DNA of 64,000 bases from an uncultured Christensenella sp. (GTDB lineage Bacteria; Bacillota; Clostridia; Christensenellales; Pumilibacteraceae). The DNA lies in the NCBI GenBank assembly GCA_949948895.1, contig CATLHE010000002.1, positions 62,001 through 126,000 on the forward strand, in the 5' to 3' direction. Of the stretch, positions 23,077-32,101 are shown in pieces. How positions within the stretch are numbered: the stretch's first letter is position 1; the number at the start of each line of letters is the position of its first letter. The notes beneath the pieces were generated by a model. It worked only from the letters and a program-made list of their open reading frames with translations, searched no databases and was not told the origin of the DNA. Made by a program: the position numbers and the translations under genes.

Positions 23077-23929
23077 CGAAAAAACAGTTAAGCCGAATGC
23101 GCCCGCGCAGAGCGGAGAGGTCAGGCGCGAAAAAAAGCGCAAGATACGCGGCGTCAAGCGCACGGCGTTTGCAATGCCGTACTTGGCGCTGTCCGTCATA
23201 TTCGTAGTCGTGCCGCTCTTTATAATGCTGTACTACGCCTTTACCGATCTTGATGGCGGGTTCACGCTCGATAATTTCGCGCACTTTTTCAGCCGCCCGA
23301 ATATTATGGCGGTCATGGGAAAATCCTTTCTCGTAGCGCTTTTGACTACCGTCGTTTGTTTCTTGCTGGCGTACCCGCTCGCGCTCGCGCTGTCGTCTAC
23401 CGCGCTCAACAAAAAGTTTATACTCGTCATGCTGTTCATAATGCCCATGTGGATAAACTCGCTGCTTCGCACGTACGCAATGAAGATAGTATTGCACATT
23501 CTGAGCGTGAGCAACGCTTGGACGGCGGTCACGGTGGGACTCGTGTACGACTTTTTCCCGTTCATGCTTTTGCCGCTGTATTCGGCACTCTCGGGCATGG
23601 ATAAGTCGCTTATAGAAGCGTCGCAGGACCTCGGCGCGTCGCCCGTCAAAACGCTTTTCAAAGTGAAACTCCCGCTCTCTCTTCCCGGGATAGTGTCGGG
23701 CGTTCTCATGGTGTTTATGCCGACGGTGTCTACGTTTGCCATATCGGATATACTCGGTGATACTTCCACGTATCTTTTCGGAAACGTTATCGATCAGTGG
23801 TTTCGCAACAGCGGCGGCTGGCACATAGGCTCGGCATACTCGTTCATACTGCTCGCGCTTATCGCGGTCACCGTCGTGATAGCCAACAAGCTCACGAAAG
23901 GCAAGAAAGAAGTGGGGGGTGTGCTGTGA
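23069..23929 (+). CDS. potB: Spermidine/putrescine ABC transporter permease PotB
   Basis: A 286-residue inner-membrane permease. It starts at the ATG at 23069, which overlaps the potA stop; earlier in-frame codons lie inside potA. A basic N-terminus (REKKRKIRGVKRTAF) precedes about six transmembrane helices (YLALSVIFVVVPLFIMLYYA, then FLVALLTTVVCFLLAYPLAL). The EAA loop that docks the ATPase reads SLIEASQDLGASPVKTLFKV, then LPLSLPGIVSGVLMVF. It pairs with PotC to form the transmembrane pore. Confidence 0.95.
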   Translation: MTDEKTVKPNAPAQSGEVRREKKRKIRGVKRTAFAMPYLALSVIFVVVPLFIMLYYAFTDLDGGFTLDNFAHFFSRPNIMAVMGKSFLVALLTTVVCFLLAYPLALALSSTALNKKFILVMLFIMPMWINSLLRTYAMKIVLHILSVSNAWTAVTVGLVYDFFPFMLLPLYSALSGMDKSLIEASQDLGASPVKTLFKVKLPLSLPGIVSGVLMVFMPTVSTFAISDILGDTSTYLFGNVIDQWFRNSGGWHIGSAYSFILLALIAVTVVIANKLTKGKKEVGGVL

Positions 23930-24720
23930 AAAAACAGGTCAAGACCGCGCTTATCTGGTCGTTCGTTATAGTCATGCTGTTTATCATGTACGTGCCCATA
24001 CTCATTCTTATAATCTATTCGTTTACCGACGCAAAGGCGCTCGGGGTATGGAACGGATTTTCTTTCGAGCTTTACAAGAACTTGTTTACCGATTCGGAGA
24101 TCATGGGCGCGCTCGGCAATTCGCTTATTTTGGCAGCGGTGAGCGCGACGCTCGCGACGGTGCTCGGCACAGCCGCCGCAGTCGGTATTTACTACATGAA
24201 ACGCCGCAAAAAATCGGCGTCCGAGTTTGTCGCAAATATAACTATGGAGAACGCGGAGATAGTCACGGGCGTGGCGTTCATGATGTTCTTTTTGGCGGTG
24301 AATATACACTACGGCTGGGCGGCGCTCATAATAGCGCATACGATAATCACCGTGCCGTACGTCATACTTTCCGTAACGCCCAAGCTGTCGCAGATAAACC
24401 CCAATCTCTACGAAGCGGGGCTCGATCTCGGCGCGTCGCCCGTCGGCTCTATGCTCAAAGTGGTCGTGCCGCAACTGATCCCCGGCATGCTGAGCGGGTT
24501 TATCATGGCGTTTACGCTGTCGCTGGACGACTTTATCGTGTCCAAGTTTATCAACGGCGGAGTGGAGACCATACCCATTTATCTTTATAACGCGCTCGCA
24601 AAACGCGGCGCCGATCCCACGCTCCGCGCGCTGTCGTCGGTGCTGTTCGTGGCGGTTTTGAGCGTGCTTATCGCGCTTAACGTAGTGAGCGCAAAACGCC
24701 GCAAAAAAGCGGTCGTATAG
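23926..24720 (+). CDS. potC: Spermidine/putrescine ABC transporter permease PotC
   Basis: A 264-residue permease starting at the GTG at 23926, whose last two bases begin the potB stop codon (GTGA overlap). The first helix is IWSFVIVMLFIMYVPILILI, and the EAA loop reads NLYEAGLDLGASPVGSMLKV, then VVPQLIPGMLSGFIMAFTLS with the family's LDDFIV. Length is canonical. The overlapping start implies translational coupling and equal stoichiometry with PotB. Confidence 0.95.
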   Translation: MKKQVKTALIWSFVIVMLFIMYVPILILIIYSFTDAKALGVWNGFSFELYKNLFTDSEIMGALGNSLILAAVSATLATVLGTAAAVGIYYMKRRKKSASEFVANITMENAEIVTGVAFMMFFLAVNIHYGWAALIIAHTIITVPYVILSVTPKLSQINPNLYEAGLDLGASPVGSMLKVVVPQLIPGMLSGFIMAFTLSLDDFIVSKFINGGVETIPIYLYNALAKRGADPTLRALSSVLFVAVLSVLIALNVVSAKRRKKAVV

Positions 24721-24730
24721 GAGGAATCGC

Positions 24731-25963
24731 ATGAGAGCAAAAAAGATCTGTGCCGCACTGTCCGCGGCAGCCGTTGCCGCTATGAGCGCGACTGCGTTTT
24801 GCGCGTGCGCGCCAAGAAGCGAAGTGCTTAAAATATATAATTGGGGCGACTACATAGAAGAAAGCCTCATCGAAGAATTCGAGGCGTGGTATAAAGAAGA
24901 AACGGGCGAGCGCATATCCGTCAAGTACGACACGTTCGATACTAACGAGACGATGATAATGCGCATAGAAACCCAAAAAGCCGATTACGATCTCGTTTGT
25001 CCGTCCGACTATATGGCGGAGCGCATGATAAAGACGGGGCTTGCAAAAAAAGTCGATCGCGAAATTTTCGATATGCAAGGCGATATTTTTTACGACGGGC
25101 TTGCCGAGATGATACAGCCGTTCGACGAGCGCAACGAGTATTTTGTGCCGTACGTGTGGGGCACTTTCGGCATTATGTACGACGTGGACCGCATAGAGGC
25201 GGGCTCGCCCGAAATGGAGAGCTGGGGCGCGCTTTGGAGCGACAAATGGCAGAAGTCTAGCGGTAAAAAGCGCACGCTCATGAAGGACAGCGTTCGCGAC
25301 GCGTACTCGCTCGCTCGAATTTACGCGAATACCGAAAAGCTATCGGAGCTGTCCGACGGCTTTACCGACTATAACGAAGCGTACCGCGAAGAGCTTGTTT
25401 CGTACTTTTCGGAGATAGACGGAGCGGCGATAAAGGAAGCGCAAAACGCGCTCATCAAACAAAAGCCGGTGATCTGCAAGTACGAAGTGGACGACGGCAA
25501 AAACGACATGCTCGCGGGCACTACCGACGCGTGGCTCGGGTTCTTTTGGTCGTGTGACGCGGGGCTTATCATGATAGAAGACGGCGGCGATCATTTTTAT
25601 TATACCGTGCCCAAAGAGGGCAGTAACGTTTGGGTGGACGGTTGGGTGATACCCAAGTACGCCAAAAACACCAAAGCCGCAAACTACTTTTTGAAGTTCA
25701 TCAATATGCACGAGTACGCCGCGATAAACTTCGAGTGGATGGGCGAGTCGGTGTCGGTAAAGAGCGTTATGGACGAGGCGAAGCAAGCGATAATCGACGA
25801 CGATGCGTTCGAGGACGATTATTACGAAGGATACAAACAGATGTATCTCGACATGATGTTCCCGCCCGAGGACGTGCTGAATAGATGCGGCATAATGCGC
25901 GACTTCGGCATAAAGATGAACACCGAGCTTGACAGCATGTGGATAGACGTAAAGACGATGTAG
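24731..25963 (+). CDS. potD: Spermidine/putrescine-binding lipoprotein
   Basis: A 410-residue extracellular binding protein. The signal peptide ends at a lipobox FCAC (near residue 25). The mature start VLKIYNWGDYIEESLIEEFE is characteristic of PotD/PotF, followed by YDLVCPSDYMAERMI and WGTFGIMYDVDRI. The polyamine-coordinating acidic/aromatic residues cannot be assigned with certainty, but TTDAWLGFFWSCDAGLIM and WVDGWVIPKYAKN correspond to the usual binding segments. An AGGAGG SD precedes the ATG at 24731. It closes the potABCD operon at a terminator shared with glyS. Confidence 0.95.
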   Translation: MRAKKICAALSAAAVAAMSATAFCACAPRSEVLKIYNWGDYIEESLIEEFEAWYKEETGERISVKYDTFDTNETMIMRIETQKADYDLVCPSDYMAERMIKTGLAKKVDREIFDMQGDIFYDGLAEMIQPFDERNEYFVPYVWGTFGIMYDVDRIEAGSPEMESWGALWSDKWQKSSGKKRTLMKDSVRDAYSLARIYANTEKLSELSDGFTDYNEAYREELVSYFSEIDGAAIKEAQNALIKQKPVICKYEVDDGKNDMLAGTTDAWLGFFWSCDAGLIMIEDGGDHFYYTVPKEGSNVWVDGWVIPKYAKNTKAANYFLKFINMHEYAAINFEWMGESVSVKSVMDEAKQAIIDDDAFEDDYYEGYKQMYLDMMFPPEDVLNRCGIMRDFGIKMNTELDSMWIDVKTM

Positions 25964-26046
25964 GAGGTTTTCGCCGCAAACGAACATATGCGCATGTGCG
26001 CACATACGGTATTTAATGTGCGTTTGCCTTGATAAAAACTTTAATA

Positions 26047-26084
26047 CAACAAAAAAGCGCGGAGATATTATATCTTCGCGCTTT
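26047..26084. terminator. Bidirectional terminator between potD and glyS
   Basis: A 14-bp stem, AAAGCGCGGAGATA with TATCTTCGCGCTTT, has a TTA loop and one G-U. On the minus strand it is followed by TTTTTTGTTG, so it is a strong glyS terminator; the plus-strand T tract is short. Confidence 0.85.
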
Positions 26085-26101
26085 GTGTATTTGATTGAGA
26101 T

Positions 26102-27481
26102 TTAATTGAACTGTATGCGCTCGTCTACGTACGGTATAACTTCGTCTATCTTTATGCGGATCTGCTCCATGCTGTCTCTGTCGCGCACTGTCACGCATCC
26201 GTCGGTAGCGGTGTCGTAGTCCACCGTCACGCAGAACGGCGTGCCTATCTCGTCCTGTCTGCGGTAGCGTTTTCCTATCGAGCCCGCTTCGTCGTAGTCG
26301 CACATGAATTTTTTGGAAAGCTTTGCGTACACGGCTTTCGCGCTTTCCGCAAGGTTCTTTTGGAGCGGGAGTATCGCGACTTTGTAAGGCGCGATGGCGG
26401 GGTGGAAGTGCATGACTACGCGCGTTTCGCCGCCGTCAAGAGCTTGCTCTTCGTACGCCGCGCACAGAAGCGCCAGAGTCAGTCTGTCCGCGCCTATCGA
26501 GTATTCGATAACGTTGGGAATGTATTTCTCGTTGGTGAATGGATCGATATAGATCATGCTCTTGCCCGAGTATTCCTGATGACGGGAAAGATCCCACACG
26601 CCGCGGTGGTGTATGCCGTTAAGCTCCTGCCAACCCATGGGGAAGTTGTACTGAATGTCGCACGCGGCTTTTGCGTAGTGCGCGAGCTTGTCGTGGTCGT
26701 GGTAACGGAGGTTTTCGGCTTTCAAGCCCAAGTCCTCTATGTATTTGAGCGCTTTTGCTTTGTAGTCTGCGTAAATATCCATCGACTGTTCTTCGCGGCA
26801 GAACATTTGAAGCTCCATTTGCTCGAACTCGACGGTGCGGAAGAGAAAGTTTCCGGGCGTTATCTCGTTGCGGAACGATTTACCTATCTGCGCTATCGCA
26901 AACGGGACTTTGGCGCGTGCCGTTCTTTGTACGTTTAAAAAGTTGACGTATTCGCCTTGGCAGGTCTCGGGGCGGAGATACACTTTGTCGGCGTCCGATT
27001 CGAGCGTGCCGCGCGATGTGACGAACATGGGGTTGAACTTACGTATGGGCGTCCAATTCCTCACGCCGCAGTGCGGGCACTTGACATCGTGCTCCGCGAT
27101 ATACGCTTCCATTTCCTCGTCGGTCATGGCTTCCGCCGCGACCGTGCCTTTGGAATGTGCTTCTATGAGCGTGTCGGCGCGGAAGCGCTGTTTGCAGTTT
27201 TTGCAGTCCATTTTGGGATCGCCGAAGCTCTGTACGTGTCCGCTCGCTTCCCATACGCGCGGGTTCATGAGTATCGCCGCGTCCACGCCGTAAGTGTCGG
27301 GGCTTTCTTGCACGAAACGTTTCCACCAACTGCGTTTGACGTTGTTTTTAAGTTCCACGCCCACCGGACCGAAGTCCCAAGTGTTTGCAAACCCGCCGTA
27401 AATATCGCTGCCGGGATAGACGAATCCACGGGTCTTGCACAGGTTGACTATCTTATCCATTGTGAGTTTTGTTTCCGCCAT
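26102..27481 (-). CDS. glyS: Glycyl-tRNA synthetase (single-chain, alpha2 type)
   Basis: A 459-residue class II synthetase of the alpha2 type found in many Bacillota, not the alpha/beta GlyQS form. Features: the N-terminal KIVNLCKTRGFVYPGSDIYG, motif 1 region WDFGPVGVELKNNVKRSWWK, a zinc insertion (CKNCKQRF, then CPHCGVRNW), motif 2 (FRNEITPGNFLFRTVEFEQM), and a GADRLTLALL motif 3. The anticodon-binding domain ends the protein (IAPYKVAILPLQKNL). The SD GAGGAG lies 7 nt from the ATG. No T-box leader is visible: the promoter is less than 75 nt upstream of the start. Confidence 0.97.
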   Translation of the reverse strand: MAETKLTMDKIVNLCKTRGFVYPGSDIYGGFANTWDFGPVGVELKNNVKRSWWKRFVQESPDTYGVDAAILMNPRVWEASGHVQSFGDPKMDCKNCKQRFRADTLIEAHSKGTVAAEAMTDEEMEAYIAEHDVKCPHCGVRNWTPIRKFNPMFVTSRGTLESDADKVYLRPETCQGEYVNFLNVQRTARAKVPFAIAQIGKSFRNEITPGNFLFRTVEFEQMELQMFCREEQSMDIYADYKAKALKYIEDLGLKAENLRYHDHDKLAHYAKAACDIQYNFPMGWQELNGIHHRGVWDLSRHQEYSGKSMIYIDPFTNEKYIPNVIEYSIGADRLTLALLCAAYEEQALDGGETRVVMHFHPAIAPYKVAILPLQKNLAESAKAVYAKLSKKFMCDYDEAGSIGKRYRRQDEIGTPFCVTVDYDTATDGCVTVRDRDSMEQIRIKIDEVIPYVDERIQFN

Positions 27482-27527
27482 AATAAGCTCCTCAACGCAT
27501 TTTCGCGCTTTGATTTTTACGTTATTT

Positions 27528-27556
27528 ATTGTAATTGAAACGGCGCTTTAAGTCAA
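27528..27556 (-). promoter_or_regulatory. glyS promoter
   Basis: On the minus strand, TTGACT (complement of 27551-27556), 17 bp and TACAAT (complement of 27528-27533). Confidence 0.75.
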
Positions 27557-27604
27557 GCGAATTGGATAATGCGTCGTACATTTTAGGTATACGTTATCGC
27601 GCGC

Positions 27605-27634
27605 TTGCTTTTTTCCATGCGCGTGTGTTATAAT
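27605..27634 (+). promoter_or_regulatory. mnmG promoter
   Basis: TTGCTT (27605-27610), 18 bp and TATAAT (27629-27634). A small hairpin, GCATT with AATGC (27641-27657), is at the start of the transcript. Confidence 0.7.
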
Positions 27635-27678
27635 TTTTTTGCATTTAAGACGAATGCGTAAACAGGGCGCATAAGACA

Positions 27679-29538
27679 ATGGAAAAACAGTATTACGATG
27701 CAATAGTTATAGGCGCGGGGCACGCGGGGATAGAAGCGGCGCTCATACTCGCCAAAACGGGAGCAAAGACCCTAGTTACGTCCATAACGGTCGATAACGT
27801 GGGGTATATGGCGTGCAATCCGTCGATAGGCGGAACGGGCAAGGGACATTTGGTGCGCGAGCTCGACGCTATGGGCGGGTTCATGGGCATTGCCGCCGAC
27901 AGGTGCGCGACGCAGATACGTATGCTCAATTCGTCCAAAGGTCTTGCCGTTCGCAGTCTGAGAGCGCAAGCCGATAAGTATAAATACCACGCGTTTACCA
28001 AAGCCGCGCTCGAGCGCGCCGATAATCTTACCATGCGCCAAGACGAGGTAAAGAGCATCGTCAAAAACGGCGGCGGCGACTTTACCGTCGAATGTGTGAC
28101 GGGAAGCGTTTACGTCTGCCGCGCGGTTGTCGTAGCGACGGGCGTATATCTCGACAGCACGATAATATGCGGCAAGTCGGTGCAAAAGCACGGACCCGTT
28201 TGCTTTACGGGCAGTTACTGTCTGTCGGACAGTCTGCGCGCGCTCGGGTTTAAACTTCGACGGTTCAAGACGGGCACGCCTGCGCGGCTCGCGGGGCGAA
28301 CTATCGATTTTGACAGGCTTGAAGTTCAATGCGGCGACGCCGTGCCGTACACGTTTTCGGCGTTGACGTCTAAGCCGCCTAAAAACACTTCGGTGTGCTA
28401 TCTCGGCTACACCAACGAAAAGACTCACGAGATAATCCGCGCCGCGTTGCCCGAATCGCCGCGCCGCGCGGGGCTTATCACGGGCACGGGCGCGAGGTAC
28501 TGTCCGTCGATAGAAGACAAGATAGTCAGGTTTGCCGACAAGCCGCGCCATACTTTCTTTTTGGAGCCCGAGGGCGCGGGCACGGACGAGTGGTATATTC
28601 AGGGTATTTCCACGTCGTTGCCGCCCGCCGTTCAGCGCGAAATGTACCGCTCGATAGAAGGGCTCGAAAACGTATCGGTCGTTCGCGACGCGTACGCGAT
28701 AGAGTACGAGTGTATAGACGCGCGCGAGCTTTTCGCAAGCCTTATGAGTAAAAGGATAGAGGGCTTATTTTTTGCGGGGCAGATAAACGGCACGAGCGGG
28801 TACGAAGAAGCCGCCGCGCAAGGACTGCTCGCGGGTATAAATGCGTCGGCGTACGTTCGCGGACTGCCGCCGCTTGTACTCGACCGCACCAACAGTTATA
28901 TAGGCGTCATGACCGACGATCTCGTTACCGTCGGCAGCGACGAGCCGTACCGCATGCTCACGGGACGCGCCGAGTGTCGGCTCAGTCTCAGACAGGACAA
29001 CGCCGATCTCAGGCTGACCGAAGCGGTGGAAAAATACGGAGTTATCGACGGAAAGCGTAAAAGGTTGCTCGAAAAAAAGAAGCGCGATATCGTGCGCTGT
29101 GAGGAACTGGTTAAGACGCGGCTGACGGAAGCCGAAGTGAAGGAACTGTTTGAGGCGGCGGGCGAGGACGCGCCGCATGCCATGACGGTGGGCGAAGTAT
29201 TAAAGCGTCCCGCAGTCACGCTGGAACTGTTCAACGAAAAGTTTCGCACTTTCGATAACGTACTACCGTCCGCCGCGCTCGAAGTTTACGCTAGGCTTAG
29301 GTACGATAGCTACCTCAAACGGCAAGAAGCGGAGCTTAAAGAAAAATCGCGGTTGGAGAATATGCGGCTGTCGCCCGATATCGATTATCACAAAGTGGAC
29401 GGACTTCGGCTGGAAGCGCGCGAAAAACTGAGCGCCGCAAAGCCGCTGTCGGTAGGTCAGGCGTCGCGCGTTCCCGGCGTTACGCCCGCCGACGTGTGGG
29501 TATTGATAGGAAAAATCAAAGAAGGCGGGATAATATAG
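27679..29538 (+). CDS. mnmG: tRNA uridine 5-carboxymethylaminomethyl modification enzyme MnmG (GidA)
   Basis: A 619-residue FAD enzyme that acts with MnmE to modify U34 of several tRNAs. The FAD Rossmann motif is VIGAGHAGIEAALILAKTG, followed by MACNPSIGGTGKGHLVREL, the GidA signature. Cys-containing GTYCLS-like and TGTPARL (KTGTPARLAGRTIDF) segments are present, as is GQINGTSGYEEAAAQGLLAG. The C-terminal helical MnmE-binding domain is complete. No GidB or MnmE gene is next to it. The SD is weak; the start at 27679 gives the expected N-terminus KQYYDAIVIGAGHAG. Confidence 0.97.
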   Translation: MEKQYYDAIVIGAGHAGIEAALILAKTGAKTLVTSITVDNVGYMACNPSIGGTGKGHLVRELDAMGGFMGIAADRCATQIRMLNSSKGLAVRSLRAQADKYKYHAFTKAALERADNLTMRQDEVKSIVKNGGGDFTVECVTGSVYVCRAVVVATGVYLDSTIICGKSVQKHGPVCFTGSYCLSDSLRALGFKLRRFKTGTPARLAGRTIDFDRLEVQCGDAVPYTFSALTSKPPKNTSVCYLGYTNEKTHEIIRAALPESPRRAGLITGTGARYCPSIEDKIVRFADKPRHTFFLEPEGAGTDEWYIQGISTSLPPAVQREMYRSIEGLENVSVVRDAYAIEYECIDARELFASLMSKRIEGLFFAGQINGTSGYEEAAAQGLLAGINASAYVRGLPPLVLDRTNSYIGVMTDDLVTVGSDEPYRMLTGRAECRLSLRQDNADLRLTEAVEKYGVIDGKRKRLLEKKKRDIVRCEELVKTRLTEAEVKELFEAAGEDAPHAMTVGEVLKRPAVTLELFNEKFRTFDNVLPSAALEVYARLRYDSYLKRQEAELKEKSRLENMRLSPDIDYHKVDGLRLEAREKLSAAKPLSVGQASRVPGVTPADVWVLIGKIKEGGII

Positions 29539-29562
29539 CCGAGTACTGCTTGGCTTATCGGC

Positions 29563-29591
29563 TTGATTTTATTCGGGCGCGGTGATATAAT
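29563..29591 (+). promoter_or_regulatory. Promoter 6 nt from the 29598 start codon
   Basis: TTGATT (29563-29568), 17 bp and TATAAT (29586-29591), then ACGGAC and ATG. A leaderless mRNA is expected. Confidence 0.8.
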
Positions 29592-29597
29592 ACGGAC

Positions 29598-30440
29598 ATG
29601 GAAGAGGTCGTTTCTACAAAGGCGTTGTATCGCGATAAAAGAAGGCGGGTGTGGGAACTCGATTTTTTGCGCGGCTTGGCTGTTATATGTATGTGTTTCG
29701 ACCACTTGATGTGCGACTTTGTATATCTGGACGGATGGTTTTCCAATTTTAACGAGATAGAAAATTCGTTTATTTCGTTCATGGTCGATTTTTCGCAAAT
29801 GTATTGGGAAAGCGCGTTCAGGTTTTTCGCGCATTACATATTCGTATTTTTATTTTTGTTTTTGGTGGGGACGAGCTGCGCGCTGTCGCGCGACAACGTA
29901 AAGCGCGGCTCGGCGCTCGGCGTGTTCGCTTTGGCGTTTACCGGTGTGTCGTTCGTACTCAAAAATATGGGGATACTCGAATACGGCATAGTTTTCGGCA
30001 TACTCGACTGTATCGCGCTTTCCATACTGTGCGCTGCGGCGGTCGATATCGCGACGGAAAAATGCAAGCCGCTCAACGTATTTTTGCCGCTCGTATTGGG
30101 CGTAATTATATTATCGGTCGGCATAGGCAAAGGGTTTTGGAATATCGAGTACGACAAAGAGTTCCAAACCTCGCATATGCTCGGGTACATTGTCGGCACA
30201 AACGCTTTCGGCGACGATTGGTTCGGACTGTTTCCGTATGTGAGCGCGGTGCTTATGGGCATGTATTTCGGGAAAGCCGTATACGCGTCCCGAGCCTCGC
30301 TTTTGCCCAAGCTAAACGGGAAATGGAACAAGCCGTTCCGTTTTGTCGGACGGCATGCGCTCATATTTTACGCAGTACATCAAGTTTTGTTGGCGGGCTT
30401 GGTCATGCTTATATGCCTGGCGATAGGTTATAAAATTTAG
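29598..30440 (+). CDS. DUF1624/HGSNAT-like membrane acyltransferase
   Basis: A 280-residue protein with about seven hydrophobic helices. The start RVWELDFLRGLAVICMCFDH matches the heparan-alpha-glucosaminide acetyltransferase catalytic domain family (DUF1624), whose members have an R-x-x-x-(L/F)D-x-x-R-G start and a conserved DH. The C-terminal GRHALIFYAVHQVLLAGLVM carries the family's HQ motif. The acceptor substrate is unknown; bacterial members often modify cell-surface glycans. It is first in an operon with an AMP-forming ligase (9 nt downstream) and an MBL hydrolase, suggesting that an activated acyl group is handled. Confidence 0.82.
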   Translation: MEEVVSTKALYRDKRRRVWELDFLRGLAVICMCFDHLMCDFVYLDGWFSNFNEIENSFISFMVDFSQMYWESAFRFFAHYIFVFLFLFLVGTSCALSRDNVKRGSALGVFALAFTGVSFVLKNMGILEYGIVFGILDCIALSILCAAAVDIATEKCKPLNVFLPLVLGVIILSVGIGKGFWNIEYDKEFQTSHMLGYIVGTNAFGDDWFGLFPYVSAVLMGMYFGKAVYASRASLLPKLNGKWNKPFRFVGRHALIFYAVHQVLLAGLVMLICLAIGYKI

Positions 30441-30449
30441 GAGTGTAAA

Positions 30450-32039
30450 ATGTTGCTTTATCAGATGCTCGAAGATCATGTAAAAAAAGACGGTAAGTGG
30501 AAAGCCCTGTCGTATATGGGCAAGGATTTTACGTATGCCGATCTCTTTGACGGAATAGACGACGCGGCGCGTAGACTGTCTTCCGTAGTCGCGGCGGGCG
30601 ACGTGGTCACGATATGTATGCCCAATACGCCCGAATGCGTGTACTGCTTTTACGCCATAAACCGCATAGGCGCGATAGCTCACATGGTGCACCCTTTGAC
30701 GCCGTATAATCAGCTCAAAAAATTTATGGCGGCGGCACGATCCAAACTTCTCATAACGCTTTCGATAAACCTAAGTAAGTATGCGCCGCTCACCGAGTCG
30801 TATCCTATAATTTCGGTTCATCCCGCGCGCTCGCTGTCGCCTGTGCTTAGGTTTTTGTTCGATATAAAGACCAAGCCGTATCGCGGCGACATGACGGGCA
30901 TCACAGCATACGACGACGTAAAAAAATGCGAACTGCCCGAAAATCCGAGTAGGGACGGCGGCACCACGGGCGTGTATCTTCACAGCGGCGGCACGGGCGG
31001 CGAGCCCAAGATAATCGAGCTTTCCGACGATTCGATAAATAAGCTCGCGGCGCGAGGCAAAGAAGCGTTGCAGATAGACGACCCGACGGGAATGTACATG
31101 CTCGCGGCTCTGCCCATGTTCCACGGGTTCGGCTTGGCTATGTGCATACACGCGGCGCTCTCGCACGGGTGCACCAGCGTGCTCATGCCCAAGTTCGACG
31201 CAAAGACGGCGGTCAAGCTGATCAAAAAGAACAGACTGCATTTTATCATAGGCGTGCCCGCGCTTTTCCGCGGACTGCTCCGCGAAAAAGGTTTCAGCGG
31301 CAAAACGCTCAAAAACGTGTACATCGCGTTCGTCGGCGGAGACTGCGCTCCGCAGGATCTTCTGGACGAATTCAATTCGAGAATGGAAGCCGCGGACGCT
31401 ACGGCGAGGCTGTTCGAGGGCTACGGTCTTACCGAGACCGTGACGGTGTGCGCTGTAAATAACTTCGCGCACAGCAGAAGAGGATCTATGGGTTATATGC
31501 TGTCCGGGCTGAAAGCGGCGATAGTAGAGCCCGACGGAAATACGACTCTATCCGCGGGCGAGCGCGGCGAGATAGTAGTGGCGGGCGACACGCTCATGAA
31601 CGGTTATCTCGACAATGCCGAAGAGAACGCGCGAGTATTCATCGATATAGACGGTGAAAAATACGTCCGCACGGGCGACTTCGGATATACCGACGAAGAC
31701 GGATATCTGTACTTTATACAACGTTTGAAGCGCATAATAAAAATAGCGGGCATATCCGTGTATCCCAAAGAAATAGAAGCTTCTGCGGGCGAGATAGACG
31801 GCGTTACGGGCGCGTGCGCCGTAGAGTACAAGTCGGACGGCAAAACGTATATCGCACTGTTTTTGACGGGCGCGCCGCAGGATGCGGCGGCGGTTCGGAC
31901 AAAAATAGAAAACGATCTTTCGCGCTATGCCGTGCCCAAGATGGTAAAAGTTATAGACGCCATACCGGTAACGCCCGTTATGAAAGCCGATACCATCGCG
32001 TTGACCGCGCTTGCCGAAAAGCTTGCAAATGAAGCTTGA
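30450..32039 (+). CDS. AMP-forming acyl-CoA/fatty acid ligase
   Basis: A 529-residue adenylate-forming enzyme (ANL superfamily), probably activating a carboxylate as acyl-AMP. The P-loop reads YLHSGGTGGEPKIIELS, a variant of the usual TSGTTGxPK. The A5 motif is EGYGLTETVTV, A7 is RTGDFGYTDEDGYLYF, A8 is RIIKIAGISVYPKEIE, and the A10 Lys is in PVTPVMKADTIALTAL. An SD (GGAG) precedes the ATG at 30450. No carrier protein gene is nearby, so CoA is the probable acceptor. The substrate cannot be read from the sequence. Confidence 0.87.
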   Translation: MLLYQMLEDHVKKDGKWKALSYMGKDFTYADLFDGIDDAARRLSSVVAAGDVVTICMPNTPECVYCFYAINRIGAIAHMVHPLTPYNQLKKFMAAARSKLLITLSINLSKYAPLTESYPIISVHPARSLSPVLRFLFDIKTKPYRGDMTGITAYDDVKKCELPENPSRDGGTTGVYLHSGGTGGEPKIIELSDDSINKLAARGKEALQIDDPTGMYMLAALPMFHGFGLAMCIHAALSHGCTSVLMPKFDAKTAVKLIKKNRLHFIIGVPALFRGLLREKGFSGKTLKNVYIAFVGGDCAPQDLLDEFNSRMEAADATARLFEGYGLTETVTVCAVNNFAHSRRGSMGYMLSGLKAAIVEPDGNTTLSAGERGEIVVAGDTLMNGYLDNAEENARVFIDIDGEKYVRTGDFGYTDEDGYLYFIQRLKRIIKIAGISVYPKEIEASAGEIDGVTGACAVEYKSDGKTYIALFLTGAPQDAAAVRTKIENDLSRYAVPKMVKVIDAIPVTPVMKADTIALTALAEKLANEA

Positions 32040-32101
32040 CGTGCGAAAAAAAGCACATTCGCGGTGCAATGCATAACCGCCTTATTTAGGAGACCGATAT
32101 A

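Noticed and set aside
27482-27678. T-box leader for glyS
   Set aside because: The promoter leaves an untranslated region of about 40 nt, too short for a T-box, and no TGGNACCGCG motif is seen.
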